64,000 nt of DNA from Gemmatimonadales bacterium (GTDB taxonomy: Bacteria; Gemmatimonadota; Gemmatimonadetes; Longimicrobiales; Gaopeijiaceae), in contig REEG01000175.1 of assembly GCA_007695195.1 (NCBI GenBank), positions 1 to 64,000 on the forward strand. Reading direction: 5' to 3'. The translations under genes were made by a program, and so were the position numbers. Of this stretch, positions 43,240 to 53,098 are shown piece after piece. How positions within the stretch are numbered: position 1 is the stretch's first letter; each line of letters begins with the position of its first letter. Under the pieces are notes generated by a model. The model was given only the letters and a program-made list of their open reading frames with translations. It ran no database searches and was not told where the DNA came from.

Positions 43240-45726
43240 GTGGATCATCATGTGGAGGTGGCCCTTCCCCTCCCGCTCTTCCAGTCGTTCACCTACCGGA
43301 TCGAGGAACCGCCGGCTCCAGGGAGTCGGGTTCTGGTCCCCTTCCGGCGGGGCGAGCGGGTGGGGTGGGTGTTGGGTCCAGGAGATCCGCACGGGATCCG
43401 GGGCATCCGTCCGGTCCTGGACGTCCTGGACGTGGAGCCGTCGATCCCGTCCGACCTGCTCCGCCTGGCCCGATGGATCGCCGAGTACTATGTGGCCCCG
43501 CTCGGTCTGGTGCTCCGGAGCATGCTGCCGTCCGTCCTGTCCGATCGGTCCCGGGACCTTCTTCGCCCCCTCTCGCCCGAGGACCCGTCCACGTTCCACG
43601 GTACCCTGCCCGGGCGGTCACGCCGGGTCCTGGAAGGGCTTCGGAGTCGTGCCGGCCCCGCCCGGGTCTCGTCTCTCCGGAATGAGCTGGGGATGGGGTC
43701 CATCTGGCCGGAGATCCGCCGTCTCCGGTCTCTGGGGCTGGTGGAGCACTGGACCGAGCCGCCGCCGGGGCCGCCGGTCCGGACCCGCAAGGTGGTGCGG
43801 CTCCAGACCTGGCTCGCCGATCTCGCCGAGCGGGAGCGCACCTTCGGACGGGCCGACCGGCAGCGGGAGTGCTTCGAACTTCTCATCGAACGGGGTGGAA
43901 GTGCGCCTCTGGCGGCTCTGCAATCCGACGACGGCTTTTCCCGTTCCGTCATCGGGGGCCTCGAGGCCAAGGGGTTGGTGGAGGTGGCGGACGACGAGGT
44001 CCTGAGGGATCCCTTCTCGGGGTCCGGGGGCGAACCCGGTCCGGCCTTCCGCCCCGTCCCCACGGAGGCACAAACCCGGGTCCTGGAGCATCTCCTGGGC
44101 TCGCTGGATGTGCCCACCCCGGCGCCCGTGCTGCTCAGGGGGGTCACGGGGTCGGGGAAGACCCTCGTATACCTGAGCCTCCTGGACGAAGTTGTGGCCC
44201 GGCGCGGTCGGTCCGCCATTGTTCTGGTTCCGGAGATCTCCCTGACCCCACAGACGGTGTCCCGCTTCCGTTCGTGGTTCGGGGATCAGGTCGCCGTCCT
44301 CCACTCGGCCCTCTCCGACGGCGAGCGCTTCGACCAGTGGCGGCAGATCCGGTCCGGGGAGCGGCGGATCGTGGTGGGCGCCCGGTCGGCGCTCTTTGCC
44401 CCCCTCCGGGACCTTGGGGCCATCGTGGTGGATGAGGAGCATGACGGCTCGTACAAACAGTCCGAGACGCCACGTTACCACGCTCGGGACGTGGCGGTGG
44501 TCCGGGCCGCCATGACCGGGGCCATCTGTCTCCTGGGAAGCGCGACGCCCTCGCTGGAGAGTTGGCGCAACGCCCAGCGGAAGAAGTTCACCCTCCTGAC
44601 CCTTCCGGAGCGGGTGGGTGGACGCCCCCTGCCCCCGGTGGAGGTGGTGGATCTCCGGACCTCCGGCGGCGGAAAGGGACCCGGCACGGGAAAGCCGTCG
44701 GCAGGAGGAACCGGCGGGCGTGCGCCGGACATCCTCACGCCCCTCCTGGTGGAGGCCGTGGAAGAGCGGCTGGACCGGGGAGAGCAGTCCATTCTCCTCC
44801 TGAACCGGCGAGGATACAGCTCCTTCATCCAGTGCCGGGCCTGTGGGGAGGTGAAGCAGTGCCCCCACTGTTCCGTGTCCCTCACCTTCCACCGCAGGAA
44901 GAACCGCCTGGTCTGCCATCACTGCCGACACGAAGAAGCGGTCCCGGGACGGTGTCCGGCGTGCGGCGATCCGGACCTGTCGTATCGGGGTCTGGGGACG
45001 GAGCAGGTCGAGCGCGTGGTGGCGGAGACCTTTCCCCGGGCCCGGATCGCCCGCATGGACGTGGACACCACAGGGGGGAAGTGGTCCCACGCCGAGATCC
45101 TGGATCGGGTAGGCCGGGGAGAGGTGGACATTCTCCTGGGCACCCAGATGATCGCCAAGGGGCTGGACTTCCCCCGGGTCACGCTGGTGGGGGTCGTCAA
45201 CGCCGATGTGGGGCTCCACCTCCCGGATTTCCGGGCCAGTGAGCGGACCTTCCAACTCCTGAGTCAGGTGGCAGGGCGGGCAGGGCGGGGAGATCTGGGG
45301 GGAAGGGTCCTGATCCAGACCGCTGTTCCCGACCACTACGCCGTCCGGGCTGCGTTGGAGCACGATTACCCGGGGTTCGCCCGACGGGAGATGGACGAGC
45401 GAGCGGCACCCCGCTATCCCCCCGGTCTTCGCATGGTGAACTTCGTGGTCAGTTCTCCCGATCCGGAGGCCGCCGCCGCCGGCGCCGAGCAGTGCCTGCG
45501 CTGGCTGGAGCGTCGCCGGGGAGGGCTCGGTCCGGGCGCGGAACTGGTGGGCCCCGCCCCCGCGCCCATCGAGCGTCTCCACGGTCGCTGGCGATGGCAC
45601 TTCTTCCTTCGGGGGGGCGGCGTAGCCGCCGTCACCCGATCCCTCCACGACCTGGCGGCCGACCCACCCCTTCCTCCGGGGGACGTGCGCCTGGTGGTGG
45701 ACCGTGACCCGGTGGCGCTTCTCTGA
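43240..45726 (+). CDS. priA: Primosomal protein N' (replication restart helicase)
   Basis: The 828-residue product has the PriA N-terminal DNA-binding region (VEVALPLPLFQSFTYRIEE), Walker A GVTGSGKT (Lys307), DEEH (398-401) and the two zinc-binding cysteine pairs (from Cys532, CRACGEVKQCPHC, to CPACGDP). The C-terminal helicase domain includes LLSQVAGRAGRGDLGGRV. It unwinds DNA at stalled forks and loads the replisome. The start is GTG at 43240. A hairpin follows directly after the stop. Confidence 0.95.
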   Translation: MDHHVEVALPLPLFQSFTYRIEEPPAPGSRVLVPFRRGERVGWVLGPGDPHGIRGIRPVLDVLDVEPSIPSDLLRLARWIAEYYVAPLGLVLRSMLPSVLSDRSRDLLRPLSPEDPSTFHGTLPGRSRRVLEGLRSRAGPARVSSLRNELGMGSIWPEIRRLRSLGLVEHWTEPPPGPPVRTRKVVRLQTWLADLAERERTFGRADRQRECFELLIERGGSAPLAALQSDDGFSRSVIGGLEAKGLVEVADDEVLRDPFSGSGGEPGPAFRPVPTEAQTRVLEHLLGSLDVPTPAPVLLRGVTGSGKTLVYLSLLDEVVARRGRSAIVLVPEISLTPQTVSRFRSWFGDQVAVLHSALSDGERFDQWRQIRSGERRIVVGARSALFAPLRDLGAIVVDEEHDGSYKQSETPRYHARDVAVVRAAMTGAICLLGSATPSLESWRNAQRKKFTLLTLPERVGGRPLPPVEVVDLRTSGGGKGPGTGKPSAGGTGGRAPDILTPLLVEAVEERLDRGEQSILLLNRRGYSSFIQCRACGEVKQCPHCSVSLTFHRRKNRLVCHHCRHEEAVPGRCPACGDPDLSYRGLGTEQVERVVAETFPRARIARMDVDTTGGKWSHAEILDRVGRGEVDILLGTQMIAKGLDFPRVTLVGVVNADVGLHLPDFRASERTFQLLSQVAGRAGRGDLGGRVLIQTAVPDHYAVRAALEHDYPGFARREMDERAAPRYPPGLRMVNFVVSSPDPEAAAAGAEQCLRWLERRRGGLGPGAELVGPAPAPIERLHGRWRWHFFLRGGGVAAVTRSLHDLAADPPLPPGDVRLVVDRDPVALL

Positions 45727-45729
45727 CCA

Positions 45730-45754
45730 CCAGGAAGGGACTGGTCCTTCCTGG
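45730..45754 (+). terminator. Hairpin directly after priA
   Basis: CCAGGAAGG (45730-45738) pairs perfectly with CCTTCCTGG (45746-45754), loop of seven bases, four bases after the priA stop. The T-run is missing, so it is a likely but not canonical terminator. Confidence 0.5.
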
Positions 45755-45901
45755 AAACGATTGGGTATCGAGTCGTACCCCCGCCCGGAACCGGCGAGAG
45801 CACTTCTGGTGGGGCGTGGACGGAGGCCGTAGATTTCCCGCAACCCGGCGGACCCGGGCGGGGTATCGGTCGGGGAACCTCAACGTTGGAGGTGGTCTCC
45901 C

Positions 45902-46486
45902 ATGGGTTGCCTGGCCCTCAACGCTTCCTTCGAGCCGCTTACGCTGGTCCCCCCCCGGCGAGCGGTCCGGCTGGTGCTGGATCGCAAGGCCGAGATCCTG
46001 GAAGTGGACGATTCCCGGGTGTTTCGCTCGGAGCGGGACGAGTTACCGTGTCCTACGGTGATCCGTCTTGTCCGCTTCATCCATGTGCCCCGCCGCTTTC
46101 GGAGACAGGTGACCAACACCTTCCTCTTCGCCCGGGACGCGTATACGTGCCAGTACTGCGGGGTCCATCGCAGGGAGCTCAGGACACGCCAGTTCATGAC
46201 CCGCGACCACGTCCTTCCTGTTTCCCGTGGTGGAGAGAACAGTTGGGCGAACGTGGTGACGGCATGCTCGCCGTGCAACAACCGGAAAGGGGATCGCACG
46301 CCGGAAGAGGCCCGGATGCCCCTCCTGTCGTCTCCAGGTGAGCCCAATCACGTCCATCTGGTCTGGGCCGTCCGGCGGGTCACGGCCCAACAGGCCCGAT
46401 ACATCGAGATGTTCTACGGAGCCGACGCTCTTCGTCTCCTGGAAGGACACGAACTGGAAACGGAGGGGTGGGTTCCGGGGGGGTGA
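45902..46486 (+). CDS. HNH endonuclease
   Basis: The 194-residue product has the HNH fold with zinc cysteines in YTCQYCGVH (Cys83, Cys86) and ACSPCNNRKG (Cys122, Cys125), the catalytic Asp102-His103 in RDHVLPVSRGG, and Asn117 in NSWANVV. GGAGGTGG precedes the ATG. The N-terminal 80 residues are a partner domain of unknown function. There are no restriction or mobile-element neighbours, so its role (DNA repair, phage defence or other) is open. Confidence 0.88.
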   Translation: MGCLALNASFEPLTLVPPRRAVRLVLDRKAEILEVDDSRVFRSERDELPCPTVIRLVRFIHVPRRFRRQVTNTFLFARDAYTCQYCGVHRRELRTRQFMTRDHVLPVSRGGENSWANVVTACSPCNNRKGDRTPEEARMPLLSSPGEPNHVHLVWAVRRVTAQQARYIEMFYGADALRLLEGHELETEGWVPGG

Positions 46487-46528
46487 TGGGACCCGAATCC
46501 CGAACCTGCGGACTCGGGAGCCCTTCGG

Positions 46529-47023
46529 CTACTCGTCCAGCCAGGAGTGGGGGTTTTCGGGAAGAAGGCCCGCCGCCCGGATCCATCCTTCCGGAGTGCG
46601 GATCCGCCAACGGAGCACTCTTCCTTTGAGCGAGTCGATCTCCACGGTGTACTCGAATCCCGGGACGATGGAGCGTTCCGCCACGAACCGCGCCAGTCCA
46701 GCGGGGAGCGGGTCCTCGTCCTCGACCGCCTCGCCCTTGAGGAGGTTGACCTCGGCGCGAAGTCGGGCCTGGGTCCGGCGCACCATTTCCTCCACCTCGT
46801 CCAGCGCCAGATGGAGTTGGGGAAGGGAGCCGGCTCCTTCCCAGCGGGACTTCTCATCTGCCTCCAGGTCCGGGAAGAGGGCAGAGGCCTCGTCCCTCAG
46901 TCCGTCGAGAACCGTGTTCACCCGGTGCTGGAAGTGGACGAGCCTCTCATACAGTTCGAGGCGGATGCGCTCCGTGTTCCCGGTGGAGCGTGGGTCACCG
47001 CCGGCTTCCCCGGATCCGGACAT
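46529..47023 (-). CDS. Small acidic coiled-coil protein
   Basis: I do not recognise this 164-residue protein. A predicted coiled coil covers about residues 20-100 (IRLELYERLVHFQHRVNTVL, LDEVEEMVRRTQARLRAEV). The C-terminal part has FEYTVEIDSLKGRVLRWRI. AGGAG lies just before the ATG at 47023. It starts three bases after the next gene's stop, completing a three-gene operon headed by the ADP-forming acyl-CoA synthetase. Confidence 0.65.
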   Translation of the reverse strand: MSGSGEAGGDPRSTGNTERIRLELYERLVHFQHRVNTVLDGLRDEASALFPDLEADEKSRWEGAGSLPQLHLALDEVEEMVRRTQARLRAEVNLLKGEAVEDEDPLPAGLARFVAERSIVPGFEYTVEIDSLKGRVLRWRIRTPEGWIRAAGLLPENPHSWLDE

Positions 47024-47025
47024 CT

Positions 47026-47394
47026 TCACTCCTGTTCGTCGAAGGAGCCGGGACCCCAGTTCCTCCACTCATCCCGGGCTTCCATCTGACGTTCCATGGC
47101 TTCCCGGACCACCCGAAGCGAGTCTTCGAGCCAGGCGATGTCCGCAAGGTCCGCCCCTTCCTCTCCCCCGATATCTTCCGGTGGGGTCGGACGGATGACT
47201 TCGCCCTCGTCCGGCAGCAGGCTGGCTCGGACCTCCCAGGCGAACAGCTTCTGCCGAAGCTGTCCCAGAACCACCTGAAGTTCGGCGGCGGACCTCAGAA
47301 GCGCTCCCTCACCGTCCAGGCGCTTGAGCAGTTCACTGAAGTGGAGAAGGTCGGCCCGGAGTTGTTCTCCGGAAATCCCGTCGTACTGGCCCAT
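47026..47394 (-). CDS. Small acidic protein of unknown function
   Basis: The 122-residue product is acidic and helical (ISGEQLRADLLHFSELLKRL, LEDSLRVVREAMERQMEAR). The ATG at 47394 was chosen because GGAGG lies nine bases upstream, inside the synthetase gene, whose stop is one base away. It and the next small protein may form a complex with the synthetase, but this is inference from spacing only. Confidence 0.6.
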   Translation of the reverse strand: MGQYDGISGEQLRADLLHFSELLKRLDGEGALLRSAAELQVVLGQLRQKLFAWEVRASLLPDEGEVIRPTPPEDIGGEEGADLADIAWLEDSLRVVREAMERQMEARDEWRNWGPGSFDEQE

Positions 47395-47395
47395 A

Positions 47396-49537
47396 CTACC
47401 GTGCCTCCGCATCGGGAGAGGAAGATCGACCGGGTTCGGCCAGGCGAATGCGGGCGTCCAGGGCCCAGGCCCCTTGGGGGGTGGCCAGGAAGGGATTCAC
47501 ATCGATCTCGGCCAGCGCCGGGTGGTTCTGCACCAACTGCGAGAGGCGTTGGATAGACTCCACCACTACGTCGAGGCGGACCGGCGGCTCGCCCCGTACT
47601 CCCTCCAGAAGTGGGTAGCTACGAATGGATCGGATCATTTCCCGAGCCTCCTGGTCCGTTACCGGCGGGACGCGAAAGGCCACGTCCTTGAACGTCTCAA
47701 CGTAGATACCCCCCAGCCCGAACATGAGAAGCGGGCCGAACGACGGGTCCGTACTCATGCCCAAGATGAGTTCCCGACCGTCCCTGCGATAGGGCGCGAC
47801 CAGGATCCCTCGAACGTCCTCTGCAACTTGGTGGCGCCGGAGGGAGGCCCGCAACTCGGCGAAGGCGTCCCGGACCTCGTCCGGACCCCGAAGATCCAGG
47901 CGGACGGCGCCCATCTCCGTCTTGTGCACGATCTGCGGCGAGACCGCCTTCAGCACCACCGGCCACCCCAGCTCCTCGGCCGCTGCCACAGCCTCCTCTA
48001 CGGTCTGCACCAGTCGATGGGGGACAACGGGGATCCCGTAGGCCTCCAGGATGCCATAGGCTTCAACCTCAAGGAGCCGGGTCCGGCCCTCGGTCCGAGC
48101 TGCCGCCACGATCCGGCTCACAGCGGCAGCATCCACAGGGAAGGCCGCTGGGGCCTGCACCGGGCGCGAGAGCCAGCGTCCGTAGCGATTAAGGGCCCCA
48201 AGGGCACGGACGGCCGACTCGGGGAAGATGTAGGCGGGGATCCCTGCGGTGCGGAGCTGGGATCGGCCCTGCGGGAGACCTTCCCGTCCCATGAGGACCG
48301 CCAGGACGGGGGTTTCCGGGTGCCGGCCCGCAGCCTCCATGATGGCCGAGGCCACATCCTGCTGGCGGACGCCGAGGGGGGGGACGAAGGCGGCGATGGC
48401 CGCATCGACGCCCGGGTCGCCCATGACCACATCCAGGGCGAGGCGGTAGCTCTCCGCCGTGGCGGTGGCGATCATGTCCACCGGATTGCTGACCGACGCT
48501 TCTTCCGGAAAGATCTTGCGAAGCGCGTCGGTGGTCTCCTCCTGGAAGTCGGCGACCTCGAGCCCCTCGGCTTCGCAGGCGTCGGCGACGATGATCCCCG
48601 GTCCCCCGGCATTGGTGACGATGGCTACCCGGTTTCCTCGGGGAATGGGGAGGTTTCCGAAAGCCATGGCCAGGTCGAAAAGCTCCTCCACCGTATCGGC
48701 GCGCATGACCCCGCACTGGGCCAGGAGGGCATCGGCGGCCACATCCCGGCCCGCCAGCGCTCCCGTGTGGGAAGAGGCCGCCCGGGCACCTGCTTTGGAC
48801 CGGCCCGACTTCACCACGATGATGGGCTTCTTCCGGCCCACCCGACGGGCAATGCGCGTGAAGTGCCTGGGGTTCCCGAATGTCTCGAGATACATGAGGA
48901 TCACCCGGGTTTCCGGATCCGTCTCCCACCACTCCAGGAGGTCATTGCCGGATACGTCGGGTTTGTTGCCCACCGATACGAAGTCCCGGATCCCGATGCC
49001 GTATTCGGCTGCGTAGTCCAGGATGGTGACCCCCATGGCACCGGACTGTGAGAGGAAACTCACGCGGCCCGCAGGGGGCATGGTGGGGGCGAAGGTGGCG
49101 TTCATGCGCACGGTCGGGTCGGTGCTCAGGACCCCCATGCAATTGGGTCCCACCAGGCGCATTCCGTGGTTGCGGATCCGCTCCATGAGGTGCGCCTCGC
49201 GGCGGGCACCCACCGGTCCGACCTCCTTGAATCCGGCCGAGATCACCACCACGGCGGGAATCCCGCGGGTGCCGCATTCATCCACCACCTGGGCGACACG
49301 GTCCTTCGGCACCACGATGATGGCCAGATCCACCGTTTCCGGGAGCTCCCGGACCGACCTCCACGCCGGCACGGAATGGATGGAGGTGGCTCTCGGATTC
49401 ACCGGATACACGGGACCCTGGAAGCCATGCCGGACCAGATTCTCCACGATCTGGTGGCCCACCGTTCCCGGCCGCCGGCTGGCGCCGATGACGGCAATGG
49501 AACGGGGGCGGAAGAAGGGGCGAAGGGAGGTGGACAC
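47396..49537 (-). CDS. ADP-forming acetate/acyl-CoA ligase (fused alpha-beta)
   Basis: The 713-residue product begins with a GTG at 49537 (reads as MSTSLRPFFRPRSIAVIGAS, the usual N-terminus). The order is: CoA-binding domain, succinyl-CoA-ligase-like domains with the phosphorylated His in SSHTGALAG (near residue 257), and a C-terminal ATP-grasp domain (ILEAYGIPVVPHRLVQTVEE, then VVLKAVSPQIVHKTEMGAV). Such enzymes make ATP from acyl-CoA, or activate acids. There is no GNAT domain, so it is not the Pat acetyltransferase type. It heads an operon with two small proteins. Confidence 0.88.
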   Translation of the reverse strand: MSTSLRPFFRPRSIAVIGASRRPGTVGHQIVENLVRHGFQGPVYPVNPRATSIHSVPAWRSVRELPETVDLAIIVVPKDRVAQVVDECGTRGIPAVVVISAGFKEVGPVGARREAHLMERIRNHGMRLVGPNCMGVLSTDPTVRMNATFAPTMPPAGRVSFLSQSGAMGVTILDYAAEYGIGIRDFVSVGNKPDVSGNDLLEWWETDPETRVILMYLETFGNPRHFTRIARRVGRKKPIIVVKSGRSKAGARAASSHTGALAGRDVAADALLAQCGVMRADTVEELFDLAMAFGNLPIPRGNRVAIVTNAGGPGIIVADACEAEGLEVADFQEETTDALRKIFPEEASVSNPVDMIATATAESYRLALDVVMGDPGVDAAIAAFVPPLGVRQQDVASAIMEAAGRHPETPVLAVLMGREGLPQGRSQLRTAGIPAYIFPESAVRALGALNRYGRWLSRPVQAPAAFPVDAAAVSRIVAAARTEGRTRLLEVEAYGILEAYGIPVVPHRLVQTVEEAVAAAEELGWPVVLKAVSPQIVHKTEMGAVRLDLRGPDEVRDAFAELRASLRRHQVAEDVRGILVAPYRRDGRELILGMSTDPSFGPLLMFGLGGIYVETFKDVAFRVPPVTDQEAREMIRSIRSYPLLEGVRGEPPVRLDVVVESIQRLSQLVQNHPALAEIDVNPFLATPQGAWALDARIRLAEPGRSSSPDAEAR

Positions 49538-49730
49538 AGGCGGGGCCGGACGGGGAAACGGTGACGGATCGATAGAGTAATGGACCGACCCATCGGGGTC
49601 TACGGCCCCGGCTTCGGTCCGGTCCCATGCGCCCCGCCCGGGAGCCTGGACCATGGTTGCGGGGCCCGGGCGGGATGGGGATCTTACGTCATCCACCCTC
49701 CGGTACCCTTCTGCCTGGACCGCCCTCCTC

Positions 49731-50222
49731 ATGAGCACCGACGAATCCGGCTCCGGTCCGCCGCCTCCGGTTCCCGTACGGGAGATCCTCCCCGATCCCA
49801 CCCCCCAGGCCCCGCCCCATCCAGTCTCCGGTCCGGAGAGCCCGGATATGACCGAGGCCTCGGGTGAGGCGGAGGTCTGCCTTCCCCATGGTGATTGGGT
49901 GATCCGCAGTGGTGGAGAGACACGCTCCGGGGTGCCTGGGGATTCGGGAGCGCCCCTTCAGCTCGTCCTGTTCCACCGCCGGGATCCCGAGTCCGGCGCC
50001 GTTGAGGCCGAGCCGGCGCGCGAGGTATGGGCTGTTGGCCGGGAAATGGAGGCGTGGGACTCGACGAAGCTGATGGAGCTTCTGGATCGCTCACGCCCCC
50101 ATCGTGCCCTCCCCGATCCACCCTCCACCTCCCGTTCCTCGCCTCCCCGATCGGCTTCCCCTTCCGCTCCCACCCCTGCCTCGCCCCGTCCCTCGCCCCC
50201 GAGGCCGCGCCGGCTGGACTGA
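49731..50222 (+). CDS. Hypothetical protein with a Trp-containing beta domain
   Basis: The 163-residue product has a Pro-rich N-terminus and a 50-residue C-terminal Ser/Pro/Arg-rich tail around a central folded part (WVIRSGGETRSGVPGDSGA, LQLVLFHRRDPE, REVWAVGREMEAWDS). The ATG at 49731 has no clear ribosome-binding site. The central part looks like a real protein domain, but I cannot name it, and the opposite strand also carries an open frame. Confidence 0.5.
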   Translation: MSTDESGSGPPPPVPVREILPDPTPQAPPHPVSGPESPDMTEASGEAEVCLPHGDWVIRSGGETRSGVPGDSGAPLQLVLFHRRDPESGAVEAEPAREVWAVGREMEAWDSTKLMELLDRSRPHRALPDPPSTSRSSPPRSASPSAPTPASPRPSPPRPRRLD

Positions 50223-50850
50223 GTTCGACGCCCGTGTCGTTTCGACACGCCCCTCTGTTTCGTTTGGACACGCCGGCCGGGCGAGGCGCCCGGGAGGAGG
50301 GTCCGGCTGTCGGTGGACTGATCTTCCAAGTCCTTGCTGTTGAACGCTTTATGGTTCTCTTGTCTCGTGCTCGGACTGGCTCGCCCATTGGCATGCGGCT
50401 TGCGACATTCCTGATGCGAAAGCGTTACGAAACCATCGCAACCTTCGCGATGTCCAGTCCATAGATTCGGCACCAGGAGACGGTGGCCCCATGAAGCCTG
50501 CCTACCAGCACCCAAGATCCCGCATCCCCGTTCGTCCTAGAGAGGGAGGCGACGTCCCCGGAATCGTCATCGCCGATGGCGGAGAGGCGGCCCGGTTGTC
50601 CGAGCAGCTTCCCCGGGTTCGGGCGTTCGTGTACGGAGAGCGAATCCCCAGCGCTCCCACCCTGCCCTTCGGTCGTTGGAAGCTTCCTGCCTGACCACTT
50701 CCTGCCTGACATCGGTCCGCCGGTCTGGACCTGCACCGGTGGGCGCGGGGCAGCGTCGGAATTCCCCTGAACCTTTCACCCATCCCTTTCGTAGGGGAGA
50801 GGAAGGGGGGCCGGAGACGGCCATCATGACTTCAGGGGAAGGGGGGTGTC
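50223..50850. other. 628-base region without a recognised gene
   Basis: It contains two imperfect copies of a 14-base element (50238-50251 and 50261-50274), a hairpin GTGTCG-tt-CGACAC (50234-50247) and another (CCGGGCG-agg-CGCCCGG, 50277-50293). Short open frames (for example 50491-50694, 67 codons) show no family resemblance and poor codon character. GC content dips around 50320-50480. This may be the promoter and leader of the ABC gene at 50851. Confidence 0.5.
50238..50274 (+). repeat. Two 14-base direct repeats (possible operator)
   Basis: CGTTTCGACACGCC (50238-50251) and CGTTTGGACACGCC (50261-50274) differ at one base and start 23 bases apart, about two helical turns. The first copy is also the centre of a short palindrome. 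A regulator-binding role is possible. Confidence 0.45.
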
Positions 50851-51594
50851 ATGTCGAAGCACGACGGGGGAGTTCCGGTGATCGATATTCGGGGCCTCGA
50901 GCGCGAGTATCGTCTGGGCGCCGAGACGGTGCGGGCCCTTCGCGGGGTGGACCTCACCATCGACCGGGGTGACTTCGTAGCTATCATGGGTCCGTCGGGT
51001 TCGGGTAAATCCACCATGATGAATCTCCTTGGCTGTCTGGATACGCCCACCGCAGGAGAGTACCGGCTCAATGGACAGAATGTGAGCCGGCTCAGTGAGG
51101 GCCAACTTGCGCGGGTCCGGAACCGGGACATCGGGTTTGTCTTCCAGACCTTCAATCTCCTCCCCCGCGCCTCGGCCCTCCACAATGTGGAACTCCCTCT
51201 CATCTACGCCGGCGTCTCGGCAACCGAACGGCGCCAACGTGCTCGCATGAAGCTGGAGATGGTGGGACTCGGGGACCGGATGTCACACCGCCCGCCTGAG
51301 CTATCGGGAGGGCAGCGCCAGCGCGTGGCGGTGGCCCGTGCGCTGGTGAATGAGCCGGCCCTCCTCCTGGCCGACGAGCCCACCGGAAATCTGGATTCAC
51401 GAACCAGCGACGAGATCATGGACGTTTTCGTTCGCCTGAACGACGAGGGTCAGACCCTGGTTCTCGTGACCCACGAACACGACATTGCCGAGTACGCCAG
51501 ACGGCAGGTGCACCTTCGGGACGGATTGATCGAGAGGGATTTCCGGAACGAGGTTCGGCGGACATCGACCCTCAGCGCGGCTCCGCCCTCCTGA
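50851..51594 (+). CDS. ABC transporter ATP-binding protein (LolD/MacB type)
   Basis: The 247-residue product has Walker [10 protein letters not shown], the signature LSGGQRQR, Walker [11 protein letters not shown] and the H-loop VTHEHD. The subfamily pattern ([28 protein letters not shown]) is that of LolD, MacB and FtsE-like ATPases that power lipoprotein release or efflux. No membrane permease gene is adjacent on either side, so its partner lies elsewhere. It ends overlapping the PDZ gene by 23 bases in convergent orientation. Confidence 0.9.
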   Translation: MSKHDGGVPVIDIRGLEREYRLGAETVRALRGVDLTIDRGDFVAIMGPSGSGKSTMMNLLGCLDTPTAGEYRLNGQNVSRLSEGQLARVRNRDIGFVFQTFNLLPRASALHNVELPLIYAGVSATERRQRARMKLEMVGLGDRMSHRPPELSGGQRQRVAVARALVNEPALLLADEPTGNLDSRTSDEIMDVFVRLNDEGQTLVLVTHEHDIAEYARRQVHLRDGLIERDFRNEVRRTSTLSAAPPS

Positions 51595-52351
51595 TCCTGA
51601 GTTCGAGTGTCCGCGGCTCTCCGTCCCGGATGATGTCCAGGATGATGGCATCCGTCCCCTGGCTCGCCGCCGTCCCCTGTCTCCCTGCGGCTCCCGTCTG
51701 CGCCACGATGCGGCGGAGGTCGGAGACGGTTGCCACCGACGTACCCCGGACGGTCTTCACCACGTCTCCCGGTTCCAGACCGGCGGCCCGTGCCGGGGTT
51801 CCGTCCGCCACTTCCAGGACCAGCAGGCCGCGGTCCACGCCGAAATAGCGAGCCAGAGCGGGATCCATTCCCCTGAACTCGGCGCCGGCCACCGCCCGGA
51901 GCCCCACCATGGCAGCCGGACGCTCGCCCCACCGCATTCGTTCCCGTGCACCCTGTTGTTGGGAAAGGTGGGGCCGGGGTGCCGCCATGACCGCTACCTC
52001 CCGGTTCGTCTGCCCGCGGCGGACCACCAGATCCAGGCGATCTCCGGGACGGATCCGGGCAAGGGAGGCCTCCAGGGACTCCCTGGTCGCCGGCACGCCG
52101 TCGATTCGGACAATGACGTCCCCCGCCGTGAGTCGGGCACGGGCGCCAGGGCCCCCTGGAAGCACGGAGCGGATGGGTAGTCCCATCTCGCCGCTCCCGG
52201 CGGCGAACTCGACCTGGACCCCGAGCCAGCCCCTGCGTTCGCCCTGCTGACCATCCAGGGGACCGGCGGTCAGTCCCATCCATGCCCATACCAGGGCCGG
52301 CATCACCAGGCCCCGCCAGGGTAGGTGTGCGGATTTTCCTTGCGTCATCAT
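51572..52351 (-). CDS. Exported protein with two PDZ domains
   Basis: The 259-residue product has a signal peptide ([20 protein letters not shown] to GQQ). PDZ 1 begins [18 protein letters not shown] with [19 protein letters not shown] 2 has [24 protein letters not shown]. There is no protease domain, unlike DegP-type proteins. It lies 22 bases after the anti-sigma gene, so it is the third gene of the sigma/anti-sigma operon and may act in envelope-stress sensing. Confidence 0.85.
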   Translation of the reverse strand: MMTQGKSAHLPWRGLVMPALVWAWMGLTAGPLDGQQGERRGWLGVQVEFAAGSGEMGLPIRSVLPGGPGARARLTAGDVIVRIDGVPATRESLEASLARIRPGDRLDLVVRRGQTNREVAVMAAPRPHLSQQQGARERMRWGERPAAMVGLRAVAGAEFRGMDPALARYFGVDRGLLVLEVADGTPARAAGLEPGDVVKTVRGTSVATVSDLRRIVAQTGAAGRQGTAASQGTDAIILDIIRDGEPRTLELRIRRAEPR

Positions 52352-52373
52352 CGGTTGCTCCCCTTCACCTGGG

Positions 52374-53096
52374 TCAATACCAGATCCGGTCAGGGGCGGT
52401 GGCCGTCATCCCCATCCGTGCGGCGTCCTGCTCGACCTGGACGTTCAGGACGAGCCCGTTCAGGAATGGATCGGCCGGTGCCGCCCAGAGCGCTTCGCGT
52501 CCGACCTCAAGGAGCGACTCCATGAGGGCGTATCGGACATGGGGATCCCCCGTGTGACCATCGGCCTCGCCGGCCTCCGCCATGACCCGTTCCCGATACT
52601 GCTCCAGAGCGAGGCGGTGCCACTCTTCCGTGGTGGCCAGCACCTCCTGGGCCTCGGCCAACGAGAGAGCACCGGCAGACGCCAGGAGCGACTCGATCCC
52701 GCCGGGACCTGCGGCAGCCCACCCCGAGCCTTCGCCCGATGTGCCCAGAAGACCGGACGAGCCCACCCCGGCCCCCAGGAGGAAGAGGAGGATCCCCGCC
52801 GCCAGCCGGCTCCACGCCATGGTTCGGGGGGCCGTCTTCCGGGCAGCACCCGACCTCCGGGTCGGCCGCCCGGGCGCCGCCACAAGCCCCTCGGCCTCCA
52901 GACGCCGCTCCAGCACCTTCCAGGGAGCCGCTCCCGGGCGCACCGAGGGGAGTGCAGCCAGGACCTGTGTCTGCTCCTTCAGCCCATCCAGTTCCCGGCG
53001 GCACTGCGGGCAACCGTCCAGGTGCGCCGCTTCCCTCTCATCGGGGGACTCGTCCACCAGGCGAGCCAGCGTTTCCAATGTCAGATGCCGTTCCAT
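52374..53096 (-). CDS. Anti-sigma factor with zinc-finger domain
   Basis: The 240-residue product has the zinc-finger motif HLDGCPQC (an HxxxCxxC pattern, about residues 26-33), a single transmembrane helix (LAAGILLFLLGAGVG) and a periplasmic C-terminal part with long helices. The ATG at 53096 has AGGAG at good spacing and overlaps the sigma gene region by a few bases. It should bind and inhibit the sigma factor encoded directly upstream until an envelope signal releases it. Confidence 0.88.
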   Translation of the reverse strand: MERHLTLETLARLVDESPDEREAAHLDGCPQCRRELDGLKEQTQVLAALPSVRPGAAPWKVLERRLEAEGLVAAPGRPTRRSGAARKTAPRTMAWSRLAAGILLFLLGAGVGSSGLLGTSGEGSGWAAAGPGGIESLLASAGALSLAEAQEVLATTEEWHRLALEQYRERVMAEAGEADGHTGDPHVRYALMESLLEVGREALWAAPADPFLNGLVLNVQVEQDAARMGMTATAPDRIWY

Positions 53097-53098
53097 GG

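Noticed and set aside
50491-50694. A 67-codon plus-strand gene
   Set aside because: The reading frame has no recognisable domain, its ribosome-binding site is poorly spaced, and an equally open frame exists on the other strand.
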